From a virus, in IMG/VR virus record IMGVR_UViG_3300023272_000010, positions 1-28,254 of that record: 28,254 nt of DNA, one strand, 5' to 3'. Of the stretch, positions 7,854 through 15,466 are shown one piece after another. The first letter of the stretch is position 1; each line of letters begins with the position of its first letter. The notes beneath the pieces are model-generated. The model saw only the letters and a program-made list of their open reading frames with translations, did no database searches and had not been told where the DNA came from. Both the position numbers and the translations under genes were made by a program.

Positions 7854-9367
7854 ATCCAATTTTCCAAGCTCTTGAAGAAGGTTATTCCGCAGAAGATGTT
7901 ATTGGGTATATATCAAAAGCCATTCCCAAAATGGCTCCTGCAATAAAGAAGGCAACCAGTTCAGGATACACACTTCAACAAGTGCTTGGGTATATTTCAA
8001 AGGTCATGACGCCTCAAGAAAGCACAGGATTATCAGAAAGCCAAATCCATGAGAAAAACAGAAGAGCGGATTCTCAAATGGTGAAGCATGGCCTTGCTAT
8101 GATCGCCTCTGCTGCTGCTGCTCCAGCTGTTGCATCAGGTCTAAAGAGCGCGTTGTCAAGAGCCTTACCGAACCCTCTAAAGTCTGGGTTAAATCCCACA
8201 TCTTTGCCAGGCGGTCATACAAGTCCACTTCCTTTGCAGCAAACTTCTCCTTCTCCTGTTTCAACTGGAACGAATATATCTCCTCCATCGCCTGGTAACG
8301 TCCCTGCATCGGCGCCCATGCAACAAACAGGCCAATCACAAAACCAATTATCAAATCCCTTATCGACACAATTACCTCCTGGTCAAGGAGATAGTATATC
8401 ACAAATAGAACAAAAACCTCAAATTGAACTATTTGGTAATGCTAAAAAGTATTTAGAATCATTAGGTATATTAGATACAGTTAAAGAAAGGTTATCAAGG
8501 GGTAATACTCCTGAAGCAGTTGCGGCATCCCTGAATATCAAAAGAAGCGGCGAAGCAAAGGTAGACAAAGAGCTATTAAAAAACATAGAAGAGTATGCTC
8601 AAAACATTCCAGAATCCACAAAAGAAAATGAAAATCAGCAACAAAAAGTTCCGGATTTGGGGGGAATGGCTAAGGGAATCTCAGATAATCTATATAGTGG
8701 ATTATTTGAATCGTTGAAAAAAGGTTCTACTAAATTCGCAGGAATAGAAGATCCTATTCTAAAAAGAGCCAAAGAGCCTTTTGAAAAAGGATTAATAAAA
8801 AATGCAGAAGATTTGAGAAAATTTGCAAATGAAAAGCCCTCCATTGAAAAAACATCTATTGTATCTACTCCTCAAGGCATAGGAGAGGTCAAAGAGATAA
8901 GGAATGGCAAAGCCTTAGTGGCTGTAAATGGGAAAATCCATAAAGTTGATGAACAGGATTTAGAGCAAGAGCCTGAAGAAATAAGAACCCTTGATTTAGA
9001 TTCAGCTGTAGAGGATTATTTATCACGCATTCCTGAATCACAAAAGTCATCTGTGATTGATGTTTCCTTATATGATCCAGAGAACCAAGAATTACAAGTC
9101 AGGTTTCCTAATGGTGATCAGTGGGTTTATGGACCTATTCCAGAGGAGATTTTCGAAAAAATTAATTCCATGACAGGCATCCCGGTATCTTCAGGTGAGA
9201 GTAAACTACGAGGTACTATTTGGGAAAAAGGCGTCGAGAACTCGGCTGGAGCAGACTTCTATAAGTTAATCAAGAAGATGGTTCGAGAAGGAAAAGTCAA
9301 AGAACGTAAATTAAAAACAGGCATAGATCTATTTAAAGGATTCACACGTGTCAAAAAAAGAAAGTAA
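7850..9367 (+). CDS. Putative DNA ejection/internal virion protein 3 with KTSC-like domain
   Basis: 505 residues from a GTG start overlapping the previous stop. The N-terminus has two similar helices (YSAEDVIGYISKAIPKM and YTLQQVLGYISKVMTPQ), an internal duplication. A hydrophobic Ala-rich helix (LAMIASAAAAPAVASGL) and a long Pro/Ser/Gln low-complexity linker follow. A small KOW/SH3-like strand set lies at about 336-370 (TPQGIGEVKEIRNGKALVAV). At about 399-450 is a KTSC-like domain (SSVIDVSLYDPENQELQVRF), a small module known from phage and bacterial proteins. Together with the two upstream genes it makes a three-gene ejection-protein set. The linker region also holds an antisense reading frame (see 8097-8369). 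Confidence 0.6.
   Translation: MNPIFQALEEGYSAEDVIGYISKAIPKMAPAIKKATSSGYTLQQVLGYISKVMTPQESTGLSESQIHEKNRRADSQMVKHGLAMIASAAAAPAVASGLKSALSRALPNPLKSGLNPTSLPGGHTSPLPLQQTSPSPVSTGTNISPPSPGNVPASAPMQQTGQSQNQLSNPLSTQLPPGQGDSISQIEQKPQIELFGNAKKYLESLGILDTVKERLSRGNTPEAVAASLNIKRSGEAKVDKELLKNIEEYAQNIPESTKENENQQQKVPDLGGMAKGISDNLYSGLFESLKKGSTKFAGIEDPILKRAKEPFEKGLIKNAEDLRKFANEKPSIEKTSIVSTPQGIGEVKEIRNGKALVAVNGKIHKVDEQDLEQEPEEIRTLDLDSAVEDYLSRIPESQKSSVIDVSLYDPENQELQVRFPNGDQWVYGPIPEEIFEKINSMTGIPVSSGESKLRGTIWEKGVENSAGADFYKLIKKMVREGKVKERKLKTGIDLFKGFTRVKKRK
8097..8369 (-). CDS. Candidate i-spanin-like membrane protein encoded antisense within an ejection-protein gene
   Basis: 90 residues if begun at the GTG at 8369, which is preceded on the minus strand by a perfect AGGAGGT four bases upstream. 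The product starts with a short basic segment, one membrane helix (LIIGFVIGLFVAWAPM), then a long charged amphipathic helix (YQAMEEIYSFQLKQEKEKFA onward) and a Gln-rich, Arg-ending tail. That is the architecture of inner-membrane spanins: N-in anchor plus periplasmic coiled coil. The sense gene encodes a Pro/Gln linker here, so part of the AGGAGG signal comes from two Pro codons (CCTCCT) and could be chance. No minus-strand promoter or co-directional neighbour was found nearby. Confidence 0.4.
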   Translation of the reverse strand: MSIRDLIIGFVIGLFVAWAPMQGRYQAMEEIYSFQLKQEKEKFAAKEVDLYDRLAKMWDLTQTLEGSVRLLTTRSLDLMQQLEQQQQRRS

Positions 9368-9452
9368 AGATGCAGATCGAGCCAAACTTCTGGAATTCAT
9401 GCATAAAAAAATACAAAAGACAATCAAAGAAAAGAAAAAAAAGAAATCATGA
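9348..9452 (+). CDS. Very small Lys-rich protein
   Basis: 34 residues from a GTG at 9348 that lies inside the end of the 505-residue gene, with AAGGA about nine bases upstream. The product is almost entirely basic and helical (SKKESKDADRAKLLEF, ending in KEKKKKKS). It ends exactly one base before the stop of the convergent minus-strand gene. A DNA- or RNA-binding peptide is possible from its charge, but nothing specific is recognised, and it could be a non-coding A-rich tail. Confidence 0.4.
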   Translation: MSKKESKDADRAKLLEFMHKKIQKTIKEKKKKKS

Positions 9453-9470
9453 TTATTTTTTTATTTCTTT
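9431..9470. terminator. Candidate bidirectional A/T-rich terminator between convergent genes
   Basis: AAAGAAA at 9431-9437 pairs with TTTCTTT at 9464-9470, followed inward by a further run of A:T pairs with one G:T pair and one mismatch. The T-tract at 9456-9462 serves the plus strand and the A-tract serves the minus strand. It lies at the tail-to-tail junction of two convergent genes, where a bidirectional terminator is expected. The stem has almost no GC, so its strength is doubtful. Confidence 0.35.
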
Positions 9471-9641
9471 CAATAAATCATAGAACATAGTGTGAAGGGT
9501 GTCGATACGAGAATTAGTAGCATCAATTCTATGAGAATTTGAAATGAACATGGTCACTAGAATCGCAGCAATTGCCAAGTTAACGCCAATAATTGCTAAT
9601 GTATCGGCATGATCTCTTAGAAATGAAGGTTTTGTATCCAT
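9453..9641 (-). CDS. Small single-pass membrane protein with short coiled coil
   Basis: 62 residues, preceded by GAGGT at a good spacing on the minus strand. After a short polar N-terminus there is one membrane helix (LAIIGVNLAIAAILVTMFI), then a short heptad segment (HRIDATNSRIDTLHTMF) ending in Lys. It is the last gene of a three-gene minus-strand unit headed by an HTH protein. It shares the membrane-helix-plus-coiled-coil plan with the products of 5243-5497 and 5501-5710. Its function is unknown; a lysis-accessory or immunity role is conceivable. Confidence 0.65.
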   Translation of the reverse strand: MDTKPSFLRDHADTLAIIGVNLAIAAILVTMFISNSHRIDATNSRIDTLHTMFYDLLKEIKK

Positions 9642-9644
9642 GAT

Positions 9645-9884
9645 TTACCTCACTCCGTTATTTTTCAAATCTTTATGGCCTTGATCCATTAACCTCAAAG
9701 CATAACCAGCAGAAAGACCAATTACGGGATCTTTCATTATCCTATTGAATTCTTCTTCGTCAACATTTTCAGATAAATGCTTAATAGCATTTCCAAGACT
9801 CATTAGAAATAATGCGATAGCCCTTTTTGCCCCATGCGTTGCAATGATTTCATCCATTAATTTATCGCTATTTGGGCATTTCAT
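9645..9884 (-). CDS. Unknown small helical protein
   Basis: 79 residues, supported by AGGAATAAAA before the ATG at 9884. The product is helical and amphipathic (AKRAIALFLMSLGNAIKHL, then EFNRIMKDPVIGLSAGYALRLM) without a recognised motif. It overlaps the end of the upstream HTH gene by 17 bases and is three bases from the downstream membrane protein, so the three are surely one transcript. Confidence 0.6.
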   Translation of the reverse strand: MKCPNSDKLMDEIIATHGAKRAIALFLMSLGNAIKHLSENVDEEEFNRIMKDPVIGLSAGYALRLMDQGHKDLKNNGVR

Positions 9885-10095
9885 TTTTATTCCTGGATTT
9901 TGTTGCTAATTCGTTAATAAGAGACTGGTGAATTGCATCAATCTCCTTCCTGGATATTCTGTAAGGGCTTCTAGGGCCATTTCCAACACGTATGGCGATT
10001 AGAAATCCTTTCTTAATTGCCCTTCTAATCGTTGTCTGGTGGACAGAGAATATAGCAGCAGTTTCCTTAATTGTCAAAAACTCGGAGCGCATCAT
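9868..10095 (-). CDS. Excisionase/MerR-type helix-turn-helix DNA-binding protein
   Basis: 75 residues. Residues 7-30 form the winged-helix pattern typical of excisionase (Xis)-like proteins: LTIKETAAIFSVHQTTIRRA, followed by the wing IKKGFLIAIRVG and SPYRISRKEID. A second ATG lies at 10092. It heads a minus-strand unit inserted between structural genes, an unusual place for an excisionase, so it may instead regulate the flanking late genes or the membrane protein downstream. The DNA-binding fold call is strong; the biological role is open. Confidence 0.75.
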   Translation of the reverse strand: MMRSEFLTIKETAAIFSVHQTTIRRAIKKGFLIAIRVGNGPRSPYRISRKEIDAIHQSLINELATKSRNKNEMPK

Positions 10096-10106
10096 AGAGC
10101 ATAACC

Positions 10107-10136
10107 TTGCATAATCATGTGCATTTAAAATTTAAT
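10107..10136 (+). promoter_or_regulatory. Weak candidate promoter for the tail-fibre block
   Basis: TTGCAT at 10107-10112 and TTTAAT at 10131-10136, spaced by 18 bases, lie in the divergent gap before the tail-fibre gene. If used, transcription would start near 10143, downstream of the ATG at 10135. That supports the later start at 10177. The hexamers are imperfect. Confidence 0.3.
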
Positions 10137-10176
10137 GTTATTAAGCCATAATCCGGTCAAATCAACAAGAGGTTTT

Positions 10177-11928
10177 ATGACATCCCCATTTATCCCTTCA
10201 AGCTTTGTATATTCAGATGCCCCTCAAGGGGGTTCCGTAATGCCAATGGTGATTGCTCCCCGCAATCCATCTAACACAATAGATACACAATATGCGGCCG
10301 GATATTTCTGGCTCTCTAGCCTGGATATGAAGGATGCCGCAGGTAATGCTGGCTCCGGAAACATGTACTATCAAGGAGGGAATGTAGCAGGGATCCCAAG
10401 TTGGACTCTTGTTTCAAACTCAGCTGGAGCATTGAATACTTTATCTGATGGATCAACCACAGTGGCTCCTATTGGTGGTAATATTGCATTATTAGGAACC
10501 GCCAATCAAATTACCATGACAGGCAGTGCGCCAGGCCATAGTATAACTTCTTCAATTCCTTCAAACTTTGTAGCCCCAGGGTCAATTACTTCTACAACCA
10601 CTATGACAGTGGGTACCGATTTAGTTGTTAATGGAACATCTACATTTACAGGAGGCATTACCTTTGCAGGAAACGTCACTGTAGGCGGCACATTAACTGT
10701 AGTAGGTGCCACAACATTGGCAGCTTTAACGCAAGTTGGCACTACATTAATTAACGCATCAGGAGCGGCAAATACAACAATTGGTACAGGTGGCACAGGT
10801 ACTCTATCTTTAGGTAATGCTACCGGGAACACAGCACTTACAGGAAGTTTCTCTACGCTTACTGCGGCAGGAACATTCGTAGTTGGAACAGCTGCTCAAA
10901 CAGGAACGACAACTATTGTCTCAAGTACAGCAGCAAATAGTGTATTGATTCAAAATGGCGTAAACGTTGGCGCTCAAATTACAAGCATTAACAATGGCGC
11001 AACAGCAGCTGACAGCACAGTAAATATTCTATCAGGGTCAGGATCAGCTGGAACTGCAAGCTTGCTAATGGCAGATAACCCAAGAGTTGCAACTATTGAT
11101 TTGGGTAACGTAGCACCCGCTGCTGCTAGATTAACTACAATTGCAGGTGGAAACCAAGCACAAAACGATACCGTAACAATTTTAGGTGGAGCTGCATCTG
11201 CAGGTACACAAACCTTCAATCTTTTCTCTGGAAACTCAGCTGGAGCAACTCAAAACGTCAACATTGGCACAGGAACCGGGGCTGTAGGAATCAACATTGG
11301 AACAGGCGCTACTGGCGTTAAAACTATTGCAATAGGCGGTACTGCAGCAAACGTAATTACAGTTGGAAATACGCAAACAGGTGGTTCAATTTCAATTGGT
11401 GCTGCCTTAACTACTGGTACAATAACTCTAGGCTCTACTGGTGCTGGAACTGGCACTGCAACATTATTTGGTGGAACAGGAGCTCAGACAATTAACCTGG
11501 CCAACTCTACAGGCGGTAAAACTGTAGCAATAGCCACAGGGGCTGGAGCTAATTCCGTTACTATTGGTTCTACTAATACAACATCAGCTACAACAATTCA
11601 GGCAGGTTCAGGTGGCGTTAACCTTACTGGTGATGTAAATCTTACAGCTGTTGCAACAAAGATTAGTATGAATGGTGGTGCAGCAACAGACTTCATAGGA
11701 ACCGCAACATTGATTGGTGGTCAAGCAACCATATTGAACACAAATATTGCAGCTGGTGACCGCATCATGATCAGCCGATCAGCATTAAATGCGTCTCCTG
11801 CTCTTGGATTCTTGATTTATACAATTACTCCAGCTACAAGCTTCTTAGTAGAGTCAATTAGTGCAGCTGGCGCAGCTGTTGCGACAGATGTATCTAGCTT
11901 TTCATATGTAATTGTTAGACAGACCTAA
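10177..11928 (+). CDS. Tail fibre/receptor-binding protein with Gly-Thr-Ala-rich repeats
   Basis: 583 residues from the ATG at 10177, preceded by AGAGGT five bases upstream; an in-frame ATG at 10135 lacks such a site. The N-terminus (about residues 1-75) looks like a virion-attachment domain with YSDAPQGG and AAGYFWLSSL. The long middle is built of imperfect beta repeats of the kind TTIGTGGTGTLSLGNATGN and NVNIGTGTGAVGINIG, typical of fibrous trimeric phage tail appendages. The C-terminus (about 500-583) is a more varied, compact domain and is the likely receptor-contacting tip. There is no enzyme motif. It starts a new plus-strand structural block after the minus-strand unit. Confidence 0.7.
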   Translation: MTSPFIPSSFVYSDAPQGGSVMPMVIAPRNPSNTIDTQYAAGYFWLSSLDMKDAAGNAGSGNMYYQGGNVAGIPSWTLVSNSAGALNTLSDGSTTVAPIGGNIALLGTANQITMTGSAPGHSITSSIPSNFVAPGSITSTTTMTVGTDLVVNGTSTFTGGITFAGNVTVGGTLTVVGATTLAALTQVGTTLINASGAANTTIGTGGTGTLSLGNATGNTALTGSFSTLTAAGTFVVGTAAQTGTTTIVSSTAANSVLIQNGVNVGAQITSINNGATAADSTVNILSGSGSAGTASLLMADNPRVATIDLGNVAPAAARLTTIAGGNQAQNDTVTILGGAASAGTQTFNLFSGNSAGATQNVNIGTGTGAVGINIGTGATGVKTIAIGGTAANVITVGNTQTGGSISIGAALTTGTITLGSTGAGTGTATLFGGTGAQTINLANSTGGKTVAIATGAGANSVTIGSTNTTSATTIQAGSGGVNLTGDVNLTAVATKISMNGGAATDFIGTATLIGGQATILNTNIAAGDRIMISRSALNASPALGFLIYTITPATSFLVESISAAGAAVATDVSSFSYVIVRQT

Positions 11929-11937
11929 GAGGGAATT

Positions 11938-12138
11938 ATGTTAAAATTAAAGTCATTTATATGTGTCGAAGTAAATGGGAAAGAATATGAGTTTTCATGC
12001 GCTCCAGATGCAGCATTACCGGATGCAATTGAAGCAAGCTCCCAAATTAATGCTTTTTTAATAGGAAGAATGGAGCAAGCAAAACTTGCTAATGAAAAAA
12101 ACAAACCTCAAGAAACACCTGAAGTAAAAAGCGAGTAG
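11938..12138 (+). CDS. Small phage protein, unknown (virion or chaperone)
   Basis: 66 residues with GAGGG six bases before the ATG. The N-terminal half is beta-rich (LKSFICVEVNGKEYEFSC), followed by a helix (DAIEASSQINAFLIGRMEQA) and a charged Lys/Glu/Pro tail. Proteins of this size between a tail fibre and small virion genes are common in podoviruses, often as fibre chaperones or accessory factors, but I recognise no named family. Confidence 0.6.
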   Translation: MLKLKSFICVEVNGKEYEFSCAPDAALPDAIEASSQINAFLIGRMEQAKLANEKNKPQETPEVKSE

Positions 12139-12140
12139 AT

Positions 12141-12455
12141 ATGTCAAATTACTGGAATAATCAATTGATGCTTCCTGCTCCAGAACTCATAGAAACTATG
12201 ACGGGCAGCAATGTTCTAATAGGTACCCTTTTGTTTAATCCAGTAAAACTCATATTAGACAATCAATCCACTGTTTCAATTGTTATCTCTATATCTTTTG
12301 ATGGAGGGACAACATTGATTCAGTGGCATACATTTCCTGCTGGTGAGGCTTTAATTCTAGATGAAGATCTTTACAGCTTCCCAAAAGGCACTTCTTTTTA
12401 TGGGAATGGCGCATCTGGTGATTTTTCGGTTTCATACTGTTATCTAAAACAATAG
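12141..12455 (+). CDS. Small beta-sandwich virion protein, unknown
   Basis: 104 residues starting two bases after the previous stop. The sequence alternates short hydrophobic strands: VLIGTLLFNPVKLILDNQS, VSIVISISFDGGTTLIQWHT, FPAGEALILDEDL, then FPKGTSFYGNG and FSVSYCYLK. Phage structural loci often carry such a protein (a single beta-sandwich with a TFPAGEALIL-like loop). A tail decoration or adaptor role is inferred. No signal peptide is present. Confidence 0.6.
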   Translation: MSNYWNNQLMLPAPELIETMTGSNVLIGTLLFNPVKLILDNQSTVSIVISISFDGGTTLIQWHTFPAGEALILDEDLYSFPKGTSFYGNGASGDFSVSYCYLKQ

Positions 12456-12464
12456 AGGTGTAAC

Positions 12465-13013
12465 TTGAGCCAAATTATAAAAAATTTACTATCTGGCCCA
12501 GTCCCACCTGCGGTTCCTACATCCTTTGTAACAGATGTTAACTCTCCTTCAGTACCAGTAGCAAATATAGAAAACGTGATTGGCGGGGTTACGAATGCCA
12601 ATACAACCGCTGGTATTAGAACAGATGGATCTTCTGGAGGAAATACTTTAACAGTCCAATTAACAAATACACAGAACGACACTGTAACTACTACTGATGC
12701 AACGCCAACGGTATTATCTACCTTTACAATGCCAGCAGTTCCTGCAGTGCAAAATTATGAGTATAAGATTTCTGCATTTAATGCTACAGATTCACTTGGG
12801 GCCATCTATCTTATAATTGCAGGAGCTAGAACTTCAGGGGTAGCAGCTTCTTCATTGAATACTGCAGATATCACTACCATTGAAGAAGGCGCAATGTCTG
12901 CATGCGTGGTTTCTTTTGGAGTAGCAGGAAATACAGTGACAGTAACAGTCACAGGAATTGCAGCTAAGACCATTCGTTGGGCTTCTCAACTCAGATATAC
13001 ACAGGTGATCTAA
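12465..13013 (+). CDS. Beta-rich virion protein, probably fibre-associated
   Basis: 182 residues using a TTG start, supported by AGAGGTG just upstream. The N-terminal half is Thr/Asn/Val-rich (TAGIRTDGSSGGNTLTVQLT). The C-terminal half resembles a small beta-jelly-roll: an FTMPAVPAVQNYEYKISAF strand pair, then GAIYLIIAGARTS and VVSFGVAGNTVTVTVTGI. This second part is seen in many phage tail or capsid decoration proteins. Its stop codon overlaps the ATG of the following large tailspike-like gene (TAATG), so the two are probably made together. Confidence 0.6.
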   Translation: MSQIIKNLLSGPVPPAVPTSFVTDVNSPSVPVANIENVIGGVTNANTTAGIRTDGSSGGNTLTVQLTNTQNDTVTTTDATPTVLSTFTMPAVPAVQNYEYKISAFNATDSLGAIYLIIAGARTSGVAASSLNTADITTIEEGAMSACVVSFGVAGNTVTVTVTGIAAKTIRWASQLRYTQVI

Positions 13014-14995
13014 TGCCAGGTTTTGATAATAATACAATGTATGCGGATAACGTGGATTTTAGAGGCGTTAGTCCTGTTGTGCCACAAGTTACAACTGACG
13101 GTCAATTATTGATAGGTTCTACTGCAACTCCACATATAAAAGTTGGGACATTAGGATCGTCTGATAGCAGCATCACTTGGACTGTAGGAAGCGGAACGAT
13201 TACCGGACAGGTAACAGGGGGAACAACATCGCTAAAGACACTTACACCTGACAGCGGTGGAGCCCAATCGCCAACAGCTGGTAATATAAACACTCTTGGT
13301 TCTGGAAGCATAACTACAGTAGGAAGCGGAAGCACAGTAACCACTCAGCTAACTGGGCTTACCAATCATGCGGTTTTAGTGGGAGCTGGCACAACAACAA
13401 TCACGAAGCTAGGAGTAGGAACTAACGGTCAGGTACTTCTAGGAGCAACAGCTGCCGATCCTGCATTTGCAACATTAACTAGTTCAGATGGATCAATTGC
13501 ATTTACAACTGGCGCGAATTCTCTTAGTTTACAAGTGGCAAGCGGAACCGCCGTCGGGAAAACAATTACAGGAGATACTGGCGGAGCTCTTAGTCCTACT
13601 GCTGGAAATTGGAATATCCAAGGCGGAGCAGCATTATCAGCAGGAACAAATGCAAGCGTAACAAGCGGCTCAGGAAGCACCTTAACCGTAACCTCAATAA
13701 ATACCGCAAAATGGATTGTTGACGCTACTGCGAATAGAGGAACCCAAACAACAATTCAAGCGGCAATTACAGCGGCATCTTCAGGAGAAACTGTATTTAT
13801 CAGGCCGGGAACATATACAGAAAATATTACCTTGAAAGCAGGGGTTAACTTAACAGCATTCGGATGTGATGCGTCATTAAACGGTACTGGGCACGTTATC
13901 ATTTCCGGCACATGTACGCTTACTGCTGCAGGTACGGTTACCATTTCAGGGATTCAGTTGCAAACCAATTCCGCTGCTTTGTTGGCGGTAACAGGAACCG
14001 CGGCTTCCGTGGTTACTTTGAATAACTGCTACTTGAACTGCACAAATAATACGGGCATTACCTTCTCATCTTCAGATGCCAATGCTCAAATAAACATTTT
14101 CAATTGCAAGTGTGATACAGGAACTACAGGTATAGCTTACTTTTCGGACAGCTCCGCAGGGACGTTATCGATTTTGCAGAGTGAATTTTTAAATACTGGT
14201 GCATCATCTACAGCAAACACGAAATCAGCGGGTCAGCTCTTAATAAAAACATCCACATTTAGATTGCCGATAACTTATTCATCTTCTAATACAGGAACCA
14301 ATTTCCAAGGATGTGCATTTAATACAGCAAGTACTAACACTGCATTCTTGACGACCTCGGGAACTGGAATTGTAACAATTGCACAGTCATCAATTTCTTG
14401 CGGAACAGCTTCATGCGCATCAGTGGGAACCGGAACTGTTTTAGGCATCAATCAATGTATCATTAACACCTCGAACACGAACGCACTCGATGGCGCAGGC
14501 ACAATAAACTACTCGGACTTGTCGTTTACGGGCACATCATTCAAGATAAATGTTACCACTCAAAATGGTGGGCTTTTAAAGGGAGGACAGGTCCAGGCCC
14601 CAACTGCGGGCTTTATTGGTGAGCAACTAAGAGCAACTCTTGCATTAGGATCGGCCACTTCCGTAACCAACAATACGGCAAAAAACGTTACAAGCGTTAG
14701 CTTAACTGCTGGAATATGGGATGTAACAGGAATAGTTTGTCTTCGCAATGCCACGACTGGAACTGGATTGAGCATGGGTATATCAACAACCAGTGCTACC
14801 TTGCAAAACAACTATGGTGACGATACGATATTGACGCCAACCTTTTCAACAGCGACAAGTGACAGCTGCATGACTTGCCCGGCCTTACGGATAACATTAA
14901 CAGCAACTACAACCGTTTACTTAGTCGTATTTGCTCTGTTTACTGTAGGAACTCCGGTAGCTTACGGCAGAATCTCAGCGACAAGGGTGGGTTAA
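13013..14995 (+). CDS. Tailspike-like protein with parallel beta-helix
   Basis: 660 residues from the ATG that overlaps the preceding stop (TAATG at 13011-13015); a further upstream in-frame start would overlap the previous gene and lacks support. Residues about 1-245 are Gly/Thr/Ser-rich repeats that bind to the virion or extend the fibre. From about residue 247 it has the pectin-lyase-fold signature: TIQAAITAASSGETVFIRPG, TYTENITLKAGVNL, then stacked short strands such as VTISGIQLQTN and VVTLNNCYLNC to about residue 512. The last 120 residues form a beta-rich end domain. Such proteins recognise and often cleave surface polysaccharide; no catalytic residue can be assigned by eye. Confidence 0.7.
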   Translation: MPGFDNNTMYADNVDFRGVSPVVPQVTTDGQLLIGSTATPHIKVGTLGSSDSSITWTVGSGTITGQVTGGTTSLKTLTPDSGGAQSPTAGNINTLGSGSITTVGSGSTVTTQLTGLTNHAVLVGAGTTTITKLGVGTNGQVLLGATAADPAFATLTSSDGSIAFTTGANSLSLQVASGTAVGKTITGDTGGALSPTAGNWNIQGGAALSAGTNASVTSGSGSTLTVTSINTAKWIVDATANRGTQTTIQAAITAASSGETVFIRPGTYTENITLKAGVNLTAFGCDASLNGTGHVIISGTCTLTAAGTVTISGIQLQTNSAALLAVTGTAASVVTLNNCYLNCTNNTGITFSSSDANAQINIFNCKCDTGTTGIAYFSDSSAGTLSILQSEFLNTGASSTANTKSAGQLLIKTSTFRLPITYSSSNTGTNFQGCAFNTASTNTAFLTTSGTGIVTIAQSSISCGTASCASVGTGTVLGINQCIINTSNTNALDGAGTINYSDLSFTGTSFKINVTTQNGGLLKGGQVQAPTAGFIGEQLRATLALGSATSVTNNTAKNVTSVSLTAGIWDVTGIVCLRNATTGTGLSMGISTTSATLQNNYGDDTILTPTFSTATSDSCMTCPALRITLTATTTVYLVVFALFTVGTPVAYGRISATRVG

Positions 14996-15007
14996 TTAAA
15001 ATATAGC

Positions 15008-15139
15008 CTACCATGGACCTGGGAAATTCTGAATAGTATATTCATTATCCTTTGGGGTCCCGCTTTCAGGCTCAATTTTAGTTTCATCTTGCAAGAAAAG
15101 AAAGCAATGCGTAAAAAATATAGTTAATAAATATTTCAT
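15008..15139 (-). CDS. Small exported peptide candidate
   Basis: 43 residues from the ATG at 15139, preceded by AGAGGT four bases upstream. A short basic start and a hydrophobic stretch (MKYLLTIFFTHCFLFLQ) look like a signal peptide or a short anchor, followed by a polar tail ending in QNFPGPW. A Cys lies in the hydrophobic part, but the lipobox is not canonical. It is divergent from the plus-strand gene at 15167 with only 27 bases between the two starts. That leaves little space for its promoter, so the call is tentative. Confidence 0.4.
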   Translation of the reverse strand: MKYLLTIFFTHCFLFLQDETKIEPESGTPKDNEYTIQNFPGPW

Positions 15140-15166
15140 ATAACCTCTCTTTTGGAGAATTGTATA

Positions 15167-15340
15167 ATGCCTATTAAGGGAAAAAGCAAGAAAGAAATAG
15201 TCAAAACGGAAATGCATAAATTCAAAGAAGGCAAGTTACATAGTGGAGCAAAGAAAGGCCCTGTAGTTACTAATCCCAAACAAGCAATTGCAATTTCAAT
15301 GAGTGAAAGCGGTCAATCTAAAAAGAAAAAGGCAAAGTAA
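15167..15340 (+). CDS. DUF6496-like small basic protein
   Basis: 57 residues. The start at 15167 is supported by GGAGA upstream and by loss of homology-like sequence before it. It is Lys-rich with the pattern EMHKFKEGKLHSGAKKGPVV followed by NPKQAIAISMSE, which matches what I know of the DUF6496 family, small basic proteins frequent in bacterial and phage genomes. The function of the family is unknown; the charge suggests nucleic-acid contact. Its stop overlaps the next small gene (TAATG). Confidence 0.65.
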   Translation: MPIKGKSKKEIVKTEMHKFKEGKLHSGAKKGPVVTNPKQAIAISMSESGQSKKKKAK

Positions 15341-15465
15341 TGGACAAAAAGATAAAGAAAATCGAGAAAAAAGAAAAATCAGTTTTGAAAGACACTAAGA
15401 GTCTTTTGAAAGCTGATAAGAAACAAGATGCCAAAATGGCCAAAATGAAGAAAAAAGGCTGTTGA
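15340..15465 (+). CDS. Very small Lys-rich coiled protein
   Basis: 41 residues. It starts in the preceding stop (TAATG), so it is translationally coupled. The product is helical and very basic (KKIKKIEKKEKSVLKDTKSL, ending in AKMKKKGC) with a single C-terminal Cys. It is followed one base after its stop by the start of a lipoprotein gene. The function is unknown; it may be a condensing or packaging peptide. Confidence 0.5.
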   Translation: MDKKIKKIEKKEKSVLKDTKSLLKADKKQDAKMAKMKKKGC

Positions 15466-15466
15466 T

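Noticed and set aside
10506-11456. Several Pro/Val-rich minus-strand frames opposite the tail fibre
   Set aside because: They are reverse images of Gly/Thr/Ala-rich repeats, which lack stop codons on the other strand by composition.
10700-11650. CRISPR-like or minisatellite array in the tail fibre
   Set aside because: The repeated words (such as ATTGGTACAGG-like units) are imperfect, in frame and irregularly spaced, so they reflect protein repeats rather than an array.
10177-14995. Phase-variable fibre switching by the serine recombinase
   Set aside because: No inverted repeats flanking alternative fibre ends were found near the fibre genes, and the recombinase is about 10 kb away.
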